Assembly (NCBI GenBank): GCA_964455185.1
Contig: CAYVUR010000001.1
Span: 5,719-69,718, forward strand
Length of the DNA: 64,000 bases
Origin: CAISTG01 sp964455185
GTDB lineage: Bacteria; Patescibacteriota; Patescibacteriia; 2-01-FULL-39-33
Direction: 5' to 3'
Shown: one piece after another, positions 1-7,332 of the stretch
Layout: each line of letters begins with the position of its first letter
Numbering within the stretch: position 1 is the first letter of the stretch
Program-made: the position numbers and the translations under genes
Notes under the pieces: model-generated
The model's input: the letters and a program-made list of their open reading frames with translations, nothing else
Databases searched by the model: none
What the model was told of the DNA's origin: nothing

Positions 1-2244
1 AATCCTTTAGCTGAATTAGAACATAAACGTCGTTTGTCAGCGCTTGGTCCCGGCGGATTATCGCGTGAACGTGCTGGATTTGAAGTTCGTGATGTACACC
101 CAACTCACTATGGTAGAATTTGTCCGATTGCTACTCCCGAGGGTCCTAATATTGGTTTAGTTGGTCATTTAGCTTCATTTGCTCGTATTAATGATTATGG
201 TTTTATTGAAGCTCCTTATTATCGTGTAGTTCATGATGTTGCTAATGATGGAAAAACAGCTATTGGTGAAATTGCTAGAAATGATTATGCAGGAATAGTT
301 AAAGCTGGAGAAATTATTTCTAAAGAAGCCGCTAAAGCTTTAGCAAATAATAAAGAAATTAAAACTATTGCTGTTAAACCTCGAGTTACTGATGAAATTG
401 TTTATATTGATGCCTTTGAAGAATCTCGTTCAACTACTACCCCTTATTCTAATAAAATAGATGAAAAGGGTTACTTTTTAGTTGATAAAATTGAGGCTCG
501 TGTTAAATTAAATCCAACTTTAGCTTCCGTTGAACAAGTTGATTATATGGATGTGTCTTCCAATCAAATTGTTTCAATTGCTACTTCTTGTATTCCTTTC
601 TTAGAACATGATGATGCTGTTCGCGCTTTGATGGGAACCAATATGCAACGTCAGGCAGTTTGTACTATTAGACCAGAAGCCCCTATTATAGGAACAGGCA
701 TTGAAAAAATTGCTGCTCAGTATTCTGGACATGTTGTTTTAGCTAAAGAAGACGGAAAAGTAATTGCTTTACATGGTAATAGAATTGAAATTTTAAATAA
801 AAATAATCAGATTGATACTTATCGTTTAAATAAATATATTAGATCCAATAATTCAACTTCTATTAATCAAAAGCCAGTGGTAAAAATTGGTCAAGAAGTT
901 AAAAAAGGAGACGTTTTAGCTGATGGCCCTGCTATTGATCATGGAGAGTTAGCTTTGGGTCAAAATATTTTAGTAGCTTTCATGCCTTGGCAAGGTTATA
1001 ACTATGAAGATGCTATTATTATTTCTGAAAGATTAGTTCAAAAAGATAGATATTCTTCAGTTCATATTGAAAATTATGTTTGTGAGGTTCGTGAAACTAA
1101 ACTTGGTCCAGAAATTGTTACTTCAGATATTCCTAATGTTAGCGAGGAGAAATTAAAAGATTTAGATGAAGAAGGAATTGTTCGCATCGGAGCTTTTGTT
1201 AAATCTGGTGATATTTTGTGTGGTAAAATTACTCCCAAAGGTGAAACTGAGTTGTCAGCTGAAGAAAAGTTATTGCGCGCTATTTTTGGTGAAAAGGCTA
1301 GAGACGTGCGTGACTCTTCACTTTATTTAGAGCATGGTTCTTCTGGTAAGGTTATTGATGTTAAAATTTTTAGTCGTGAAAATGGTGATAAGTTACCTGC
1401 GGGCATGATTAAAATGGTACAGATTACTGTAGCTTCTTTACGTAAAATTCAAGTAGGAGATAAAATGGCAGGACGACATGGAAATAAAGGAGTTATTTCT
1501 AAAGTTGTTCCAGTTGAAGATTTACCTCATTTAGCTGATGGTACCCCGGTTGATATTATTTTATCACCTCTAGGTGTTGTTTCTCGTATGAATTTGGGAC
1601 AAATTCTTGAGACTCATTTAGGTTTAGCTGCTAAAAAACTTGGATATAAGGTGGCTACCAATGCTTTTAATGGGGCAGTTGAAGAAGATATTAGGAAGCA
1701 ATTAGAAGAAGCTGGATACCCTTCAGATGGACGCATTCAATTATATGATGGACGCACTGGAGAACCATTCCACAAAAAGAGTACAGTTGGTATTATCTAT
1801 ATGTTAAAATTGAATCATTTAGTTGAAGATAAAATTCATCAGCGTTCAATTGGTCCGTACTCTTTGATTACTCAACAACCTTTGGGTGGTAAAGCACAAT
1901 TCGGCGGACAAAGATTTGGAGAAATGGAAGTCTGGGCACTTGAAGCTTATGGCGCAGCTGCTACTTTGCAAGAAATTTTAACTATTAAATCAGATGATGT
2001 AGTCGGGCGTAGTAAAACTTATGAATCAATTATTAAAGGTGAACCAATCAGTAATTTATATATCCCAGAATCTTTTAATGTTTTAGTTAGAGAACTAAAA
2101 GGTTTAGGTTTGAATGTAGAATTACTTAATAATAATAAACAAATTAGCGATTTCGATAAGTCAATTGAAAAATCAGTTCTTACTAAAGATGACGAAGAAA
2201 TCAATATTTTAGAAGAAGATTCTACTTCTAATAATGAAAGCTAG
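1..2244 (+). CDS. rpoB: RNA polymerase beta subunit, 3' part (N-terminus outside window)
   Basis: Beta subunit of RNA polymerase, forming the catalytic cleft with RpoC. The reading frame is open from base 1 (NPLAELEHKRRLSALGPGGL), the fork-loop/rifampicin-region signature, so the gene starts upstream; a TTG at 34 is not the real start. About 747 residues are present, roughly the C-terminal two thirds. Visible hallmarks are GRHGNKGV near fragment residue 491 (active-site lysine region) and QPLGGKAQFGGQRFGEMEVW near 626, which contacts RpoC. The C-terminus ends in a short acidic tail. It stops with TAG, and rpoC follows after 23 bases in the usual operon order. The family assignment is certain; only the 5' end is missing. 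Confidence 0.98.
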   Translation, partial: NPLAELEHKRRLSALGPGGLSRERAGFEVRDVHPTHYGRICPIATPEGPNIGLVGHLASFARINDYGFIEAPYYRVVHDVANDGKTAIGEIARNDYAGIVKAGEIISKEAAKALANNKEIKTIAVKPRVTDEIVYIDAFEESRSTTTPYSNKIDEKGYFLVDKIEARVKLNPTLASVEQVDYMDVSSNQIVSIATSCIPFLEHDDAVRALMGTNMQRQAVCTIRPEAPIIGTGIEKIAAQYSGHVVLAKEDGKVIALHGNRIEILNKNNQIDTYRLNKYIRSNNSTSINQKPVVKIGQEVKKGDVLADGPAIDHGELALGQNILVAFMPWQGYNYEDAIIISERLVQKDRYSSVHIENYVCEVRETKLGPEIVTSDIPNVSEEKLKDLDEEGIVRIGAFVKSGDILCGKITPKGETELSAEEKLLRAIFGEKARDVRDSSLYLEHGSSGKVIDVKIFSRENGDKLPAGMIKMVQITVASLRKIQVGDKMAGRHGNKGVISKVVPVEDLPHLADGTPVDIILSPLGVVSRMNLGQILETHLGLAAKKLGYKVATNAFNGAVEEDIRKQLEEAGYPSDGRIQLYDGRTGEPFHKKSTVGIIYMLKLNHLVEDKIHQRSIGPYSLITQQPLGGKAQFGGQRFGEMEVWALEAYGAAATLQEILTIKSDDVVGRSKTYESIIKGEPISNLYIPESFNVLVRELKGLGLNVELLNNNKQISDFDKSIEKSVLTKDDEEINILEEDSTSNNES

Positions 2245-2267
2245 TCAATCATCCTTAATATAAAATT

Positions 2268-5200
2268 ATGTTTGACGAAAAAACACAAAATATTCATTTT
2301 GATGCCATCAGATTGAGAATTGCTTCCCCTGATGATATTCATAGTTGGTCACATGGTGAAGTTACTCGTCCTGAAACTATTAATTATCGTACTCAAAAAC
2401 CAGAGAAAGATGGATTATTTTGTGAAAAAATTTTTGGCCCAATCAAAGATTGGGAGTGTTATTGTGGTAAATATAAGAAAATTCGTTACAAAGGTATAGT
2501 TTGTGATAAATGCGGAGTAGAAGTTACTCGTTCTATAGTTCGTCGTGAACGCATGGGACATATTGATTTATGTGCTCCAGTTGCTCATATTTGGTTTTTA
2601 CGTGGCATTCCATCAAAAATTGGTTTGGCTTTAGATATGTCGGTAATGAATTTAGAAAAAGTTATTTATTTTGCTGATTTTATTATTACTTCAGTTAATG
2701 AGGATTTAAAAAATCAAACTTTTGAACAATTACGCGCTGAATATAAACAATATCGTAAACAAATTGAAAGTGATTTCGATAATCGTATCAAACAACTTGA
2801 ATCTTCTGATAAAGAAAATAAAGAAGACGCTATTAATCAATTAATTAAAGCTAAAGAAGAAAAATTGAAAGAGTTAGAAGAGACAATGATAATTGCTGAA
2901 AATGAACTTAAAGAAATTAAACCTTTAAAAATTATTTCAGAACATGTTTTTCATGAATTATCTTTGAAATATGGCCATATTTTTGAAGCAGGCATTGGCG
3001 CTGAAGCGATTCGTGAATTATTGTCTAAAATTAATTTAGAAGAAACAGTTGAAGAATTAAATAAAGCAATTGCTGAATCTGTTGGTGCTAAAAAAGATAA
3101 ATTAGTGCGTCGAGCTAAATTTTTTAATAATTTAATTAAAAATAAATTGCGCCCTGAGTGGATGATTATGACCACTATTCCGGTTATTCCTCCAGATTTA
3201 AGACCAATGGTGCCGCTTGATGGTGGACGATTTGCTACTTCAGATTTAAACGATTTATATCGCAGAGTTATTAATCGTAATAATCGTTTAAAACAATTAT
3301 TAGATTTAAATGCTCCTGAAGTTATTACTCGTAATGAGAAGCGCATGTTACAAGAAGCAGTTGATTCTTTAATTGATAATAATGCTAGACATGGCAAGAC
3401 TGTAGTTGCTTCTACAGGACAAAAAAGAAATCTAAAATCTCTCGCTGATATTTTGAAAGGTAAACAAGGACGTTTCCGTCAGAATTTACTTGGTAAGAGA
3501 ATTGATTATTCAGGACGTTCAGTAATTGTTGTTGGCCCTAAATTAAAATTAGATCAGTGTGGTATTCCTAAAATGATGGCTTTAGAATTATTTAAACCAT
3601 TTATCATTTCTAAATTAATTCAACGTGGTGTAGTACATAATATTCGTAGTGCTAATAGGTATATCGAAGCTAAACATGATGATGTTTGGGATATTTTAGA
3701 GGAAGTAGTTAAAGGATCTTATGTTTTATTGAATCGTGCTCCTACTTTACATCGTTTGGGTATTCAAGCTTTCAAGCCAGTTTTAATTGAGGGTTTGGCA
3801 ATTCAAATACATCCTTTAGTTTGTCCGGCGTTTAATGCTGATTTTGATGGTGATCAAATGGCTGTTCATGTTCCTCTTACTGAAGAGGCTAATAAAGAAG
3901 CGGCTGAAAGAATGCTTTCTTCTAAAAATCTTCTTAAACCAGCTAATGGTCAACCTATCGTTACTCCACAACAAGATATTATTTGGGGATGTTATTATTT
4001 GACTACTTTAAATGAGAATGAAAAAGCTAAAATTTTTTCTTCGGTTAATGAAGCTATTTTAGCCATGGATAAAGGACTTATTACTTTACAATCAAAAATT
4101 AAATTGTTTTATAGTAAAAATATTAAAAATAAAAAAGAGATTTTAGAAACATCTTTAGGAAGAATATTTTTTAATGAAATTTTACCGGAAAATTATCCTT
4201 TTGTTAATAAACGAGTTGGTAAAAAAGATCTTTCTAAAATTTTAGCAGATATTTTAAGAAATTTTGGTCCAGAAATAACCGTAACAACTTTAGATCAAAT
4301 TAAAGATATTGGTTTTAAATATCTAACTTATTCTGCTCAATCTTTAGGTATGGATGATTTAGTAGATATTCCAGAAAGAGAAAAATTAATTGAAGAAGGT
4401 AATAAGGAAGTTGATATTATTGATAGTCAATATTTGATGGGTTTACTTACTGAAGATGAAAGACATGAAAAAATAGTTGAGAATTGGTTAAAAATTAATA
4501 ATCAAATTTTGGAAAAAGTTAAAACTTCAATGAATGAAGGTAATACTATTCTTGCTATGATCGATTCTCAAGCTCGAGGCTCTTGGGGACAATTATCACA
4601 AATGATTGGTATGAAAGGTCCAGTAGTTAATCCTAATTATGAAGTTATTGAATTGCCTGTTAAATCTAACTTTAAAAAAGGTTTTAATGTTTTGGAATTC
4701 TTTATTTCTTCCCATGGTGCTCGTAAAGGTTTATCTGATACAGCTTTGCGTACTGCTTCTGCTGGTTATTTAACTCGTCGTTTAGTTGATGTAGCTCAAG
4801 AAGTTGTAGTTAATAGTGAGGATTGCGGTGATACTGAAGGTCTTACTATTACTAAAGAAGAAAGTGAAATTATGGGCGATAAACTTATAAATAGAGTAAT
4901 AGGACGTTATGCCGCTAAAGATATTATTGATCCTAAAACTAAAAAAATTATTGTTAAAGCAGGAGATCTTATTACTGAAGATTTAGCAGAACAATTGTCT
5001 AAATATGATATTTCAGAAATTACTGTTAGATCAGTTATGACCTGTCGCAATGTGCGAGGTGTTTGTCGCAAATGTTATGGTTATGATTTAGCTTATAATA
5101 AACCAGTAGAATTAGGCGTTGCAGTGGGCGTAATAGCCGCTCAATCTGTAGGTGAACCAGGTACTCAACTTACCATGAGAACTTTTCATACTGGAGGAGT

Positions 5201-6146
5201 TGCTTCTGAAGGAGATATTACTCAAGGTTTACCTCGTGTAGAAGAAATTTTTGAAGCTCGTACACCTAAAAATAAAGCAATAATTTCTGAAGTTGATGGA
5301 ATTGTTAAAATTAAAGAACCTAGACAAAGAGAAATTATTGCCGATGATGGCCAGAGAATTGCTAAAGTTTCTGGCAAAGAAAGAATTTTAGAAATTTCTT
5401 ATGAGCAAACTTTAGAGAAAAAAATTTCTATACCTAAAGGTAAAAATGTTAAATTAGAAGTAAAAGATGGTGATAAAGTTAAAGTTGGACAAATTCTTTT
5501 AAGTAATGGAGAAAATCAAGTTACTGCTCCAATAGCTGGAGTAGTCAGATTAGAAAAATCATTTTTAATAATTTCTGGTAAAGAATTGGGAGTAAAAGAA
5601 TATCTAGTGCCTTCAATTAAATCTATAATAGTTGCTGATGGAGCTAAAATTAAAGCCGGTGATCAATTAACTGAGGGAAGTCTTGATTTGCATCAATTAT
5701 ATAAATTGAAGGGCAAACATTTCACTCAGAAGTATATTATGAAAGAAATTCAACATATTTATTCTTCTCAAGGTCAAAAATTAAACGATAAACATGTTGA
5801 AGTTATTATTCGTCAAATGTTTTCCAAAGTTTATGTAATTGATGCAGGAGACGGAGATTTTATGCCTGGAGAAATTTTAGAATATGTAGATGTTATTAAT
5901 GCTAATGAAGAATTAGCTAAAGCTGGTAAAAAATTGGTTGAATTTGAAAGATTATTATTAGGTATTACTAAAGTTTCTCTATCTACTCGTTCTTGGTTAG
6001 CCGCAGCTTCTTTCCAAGAAACCGCCAAAGTTTTAATTAATGCTGCAATTACTGGAAAAACTGATGATTTATCTGGACTTAAAGAAAATATTATTATTGG
6101 TCGTAAAATTCCTGCTGGAACTGGTTTTGTTCCTGAAAAATTATAG
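2268..6146 (+). CDS. rpoC: RNA polymerase beta' subunit
   Basis: Beta' subunit of RNA polymerase, 1292 residues, within the normal bacterial range. The N-terminal zinc ribbon (CYCGK...CDKCG) lies near residues 64-85. The catalytic magnesium loop NADFDGDQMAVH is near residue 522 with all three aspartates. The trigger-loop region (GEPGTQLTMRTFHTGG) and the second zinc site (CGD...CRNVRGVCRKC, about 852-936) are intact. The end carries the usual ASFQETAKVLINAA motif. A moderately long charged insert follows the zinc ribbon (about residues 145-220). It is co-transcribed with rpoB and closed by the strong terminator just downstream. No anomalies were seen. Confidence 0.98.
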   Translation: MFDEKTQNIHFDAIRLRIASPDDIHSWSHGEVTRPETINYRTQKPEKDGLFCEKIFGPIKDWECYCGKYKKIRYKGIVCDKCGVEVTRSIVRRERMGHIDLCAPVAHIWFLRGIPSKIGLALDMSVMNLEKVIYFADFIITSVNEDLKNQTFEQLRAEYKQYRKQIESDFDNRIKQLESSDKENKEDAINQLIKAKEEKLKELEETMIIAENELKEIKPLKIISEHVFHELSLKYGHIFEAGIGAEAIRELLSKINLEETVEELNKAIAESVGAKKDKLVRRAKFFNNLIKNKLRPEWMIMTTIPVIPPDLRPMVPLDGGRFATSDLNDLYRRVINRNNRLKQLLDLNAPEVITRNEKRMLQEAVDSLIDNNARHGKTVVASTGQKRNLKSLADILKGKQGRFRQNLLGKRIDYSGRSVIVVGPKLKLDQCGIPKMMALELFKPFIISKLIQRGVVHNIRSANRYIEAKHDDVWDILEEVVKGSYVLLNRAPTLHRLGIQAFKPVLIEGLAIQIHPLVCPAFNADFDGDQMAVHVPLTEEANKEAAERMLSSKNLLKPANGQPIVTPQQDIIWGCYYLTTLNENEKAKIFSSVNEAILAMDKGLITLQSKIKLFYSKNIKNKKEILETSLGRIFFNEILPENYPFVNKRVGKKDLSKILADILRNFGPEITVTTLDQIKDIGFKYLTYSAQSLGMDDLVDIPEREKLIEEGNKEVDIIDSQYLMGLLTEDERHEKIVENWLKINNQILEKVKTSMNEGNTILAMIDSQARGSWGQLSQMIGMKGPVVNPNYEVIELPVKSNFKKGFNVLEFFISSHGARKGLSDTALRTASAGYLTRRLVDVAQEVVVNSEDCGDTEGLTITKEESEIMGDKLINRVIGRYAAKDIIDPKTKKIIVKAGDLITEDLAEQLSKYDISEITVRSVMTCRNVRGVCRKCYGYDLAYNKPVELGVAVGVIAAQSVGEPGTQLTMRTFHTGGVASEGDITQGLPRVEEIFEARTPKNKAIISEVDGIVKIKEPRQREIIADDGQRIAKVSGKERILEISYEQTLEKKISIPKGKNVKLEVKDGDKVKVGQILLSNGENQVTAPIAGVVRLEKSFLIISGKELGVKEYLVPSIKSIIVADGAKIKAGDQLTEGSLDLHQLYKLKGKHFTQKYIMKEIQHIYSSQGQKLNDKHVEVIIRQMFSKVYVIDAGDGDFMPGEILEYVDVINANEELAKAGKKLVEFERLLLGITKVSLSTRSWLAAASFQETAKVLINAAITGKTDDLSGLKENIIIGRKIPAGTGFVPEKL

Positions 6147-6157
6147 ATTAGATTTTT

Positions 6158-6201
6158 AAATAAATAAAAAGACCCCATAAAAAGGGGTCTTTTTATTTAT
6201 T
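6158..6201 (+). terminator. Rho-independent terminator of rpoBC
   Basis: A long stem with GACCCC/GGGGTC at its core, extended by A-rich/T-rich arms (AAATAAATAAAAA / TTTTTATTTATT), a short loop and a T run. It sits 11 bases after the rpoC stop. Confidence 0.93.
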
Positions 6202-6232
6202 GATTTTAAAAATAAAGTTGAAATATTTATAG

Positions 6233-6241
6233 TGTGGATAA
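6233..6241 (-). promoter_or_regulatory. Consensus DnaA-box-like 9-mer upstream of the MerR-like gene
   Basis: TGTGGATAA, the complement of the consensus DnaA box TTATCCACA. It lies five bases upstream of the -35 of the next gene. A single perfect 9-mer can occur by chance; the placement against a promoter makes regulation by DnaA possible but unproven. Confidence 0.4.
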
Positions 6242-6246
6242 TTTTA

Positions 6247-6275
6247 TTGTCAGATAATTATAATTATTATATAAT
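6247..6275 (+). promoter_or_regulatory. Sigma70-type promoter for the MerR-like gene
   Basis: TTGTCA and TATAAT separated by exactly 17 bases, followed by a leader of about 50 bases. The leader contains a small hairpin (TAAAGCT/AGCTTTA, 6289-6305) before the ATG at 6332. Confidence 0.75.
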
Positions 6276-6331
6276 ATAAAGCATAAAGTAAAGCTAATAG
6301 CTTTATAGTTTATACTTCATAGTTTAGATTA

Positions 6332-6568
6332 ATGTCATTAGAATTAATTAAAATTGGGGAATTAGCTAAATTAGCCAAGGTTTTACCTTCTACTATTCAT
6401 TATTATACTAAAGAAGGACTACTTAATTTTGCTGCTGAAACGCCAGGAGGTTATCGTCTTTATGATAAAACAAAAACCTTAAAGCGAATTCGTATTATTC
6501 AAGATTTACAATCAAAAAATCGTTTGACTATTAATGAAATTAAAAAAAAATTAAAAAATAATTTTTAG
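6332..6568 (+). CDS. Small MerR-family DNA-binding regulator
   Basis: A 78-residue protein that is almost only a MerR-type winged helix: IGELAKLAKVLPSTIHYYTK gives the helix-turn-helix at residues 7-26, and the wing motif GGYRLYD follows near residues 40-46. The long dimerisation helix and effector domain of full MerR proteins are missing, so it is either a minimal DNA binder or needs a partner. No ligand can be inferred. A 17-bp-spaced promoter and a DnaA-box-like site lie upstream. It is followed after 6 bases by a 40-codon membrane ORF, and the pair ends at a terminator, suggesting a two-gene transcript. Family confidence is high; the target is unknown. Confidence 0.85.
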   Translation: MSLELIKIGELAKLAKVLPSTIHYYTKEGLLNFAAETPGGYRLYDKTKTLKRIRIIQDLQSKNRLTINEIKKKLKNNF

Positions 6569-6574
6569 GAGGTT

Positions 6575-6697
6575 ATGTCTTTTTTAACTATTGAAGTTGT
6601 TTATCAAAAAAAGAATTATAGTCGCAAGGTGGCAATTACTTTATTTTTACTTGTCGTGCCTTTGATTATACTAGCTGTTTGGGCGCTTAAAATTTAA
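6575..6697 (+). CDS. 40-residue single-span membrane peptide
   Basis: A short frame, MSFLTIEVVYQ...VWALKI, with a charged stretch (KKNYSRK) followed by one hydrophobic span (about residues 19-37). A perfect AGGAGG ends only two bases before its ATG, which is closer than ideal for ribosome binding. It lies directly behind the MerR-like gene and before a terminator. No family was recognised. Its composition (basic stretch then a transmembrane helix) fits a small membrane peptide, possibly the effector or sensor partner of the regulator. Being short, it could still be a chance frame; the position between a stop and a terminator and the AGGAGG favour a real gene. Confidence 0.55.
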   Translation: MSFLTIEVVYQKKNYSRKVAITLFLLVVPLIILAVWALKI

Positions 6698-6711
6698 CTA
6701 GATCAAACAGC

Positions 6712-6742
6712 AAAAGAGCCGATAAATTATCGGCTCTTTTTT
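6712..6742 (+). terminator. Rho-independent terminator
   Basis: AAAAGAGCCGATA / TATCGGCTCTTTT stem with a three-base loop and a run of T, after the MerR-like/40-residue pair. Confidence 0.92.
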
Positions 6743-6754
6743 AAAATAAAAAAT

Positions 6755-6784
6755 TTGGATAAAGACTTGTTTTTATGATATAAT
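6755..6784 (+). promoter_or_regulatory. Extended -10 promoter for the HTH-membrane gene/ftsK group
   Basis: TTGGAT, an 18-base spacer and TGATATAAT (extended -10). The leader of about 74 bases contains a palindrome TTGAAAT..ATTTCAA near 6824-6841. Confidence 0.7.
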
Positions 6785-6864
6785 ATTAATGTTATTTCTT
6801 ATGATATTTATTTTAAAATAAGCTTGAAATTTTAATTTCAATTTTATATTTATATCTATAATTT

Positions 6865-7326
6865 ATGAAAGAAAAAAAGATTAAAAAATTAGTTAATCTT
6901 AAACAAGCTAGCGAATTATCTGGTAAAAGTTGTCAACAGTTAAGAAAAATGATAACTTCAAAAAAATTAAAAGCTGTAAAACAAGGTAGAATTTGGATGA
7001 TAGATCCATTAGATTTAGATATGAGTTTTTTAGAAAAAAAAGAAATCGATGATGGTAAATTTCTCAATAAATTTCAAAATAAAATAAATAATTTTGATAT
7101 AAATACAGAACAAAAGACTTTTATCAATTTTAAAATTATATCAACACAACAATTAAGTTTAATATTAATAATGGTAGTAGTTTTATTTTCTTTATCTTTG
7201 TTTTTTTCTATATTTTTAAGTAAAGGTTTGTTAGTAAAAGCTTCTTTTTCTAAATTTTCTAATCAAGAAAAGTATATTTCTACAGAGCAAGAAAAGTTTT
7301 TAAGACGTTCTGTTTTTGGAGATTAA
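6865..7326 (+). CDS. HTH (excisionase-like) protein with C-terminal membrane anchor
   Basis: A 153-residue protein. Residues 9-52 look like a MerR/excisionase-type helix-turn-helix (VNLKQASELSGKSCQQLRKM, then KLKAVKQGRIWMID as the wing). A single hydrophobic span follows at about residues 94-118 (LSLILIMVVVLFSLSLFFSIFL), with a short tail predicted outside. The combination suggests a membrane-tethered DNA-binding protein. It sits 6 bases before ftsK. A second protein of the same layout occurs at 17969-18577. The function is not known; the HTH could instead bind another protein at the membrane. Domain confidence is moderate. Confidence 0.7.
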   Translation: MKEKKIKKLVNLKQASELSGKSCQQLRKMITSKKLKAVKQGRIWMIDPLDLDMSFLEKKEIDDGKFLNKFQNKINNFDINTEQKTFINFKIISTQQLSLILIMVVVLFSLSLFFSIFLSKGLLVKASFSKFSNQEKYISTEQEKFLRRSVFGD

Positions 7327-7332
7327 AAAATT

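Noticed and set aside
2951..3397. 148-codon minus-strand frame inside rpoC
   Set aside because: Antisense shadow of a conserved gene without its own signals; the same goes for the other frames inside the giant gene (such as 38001-38270 and 41664-41960).
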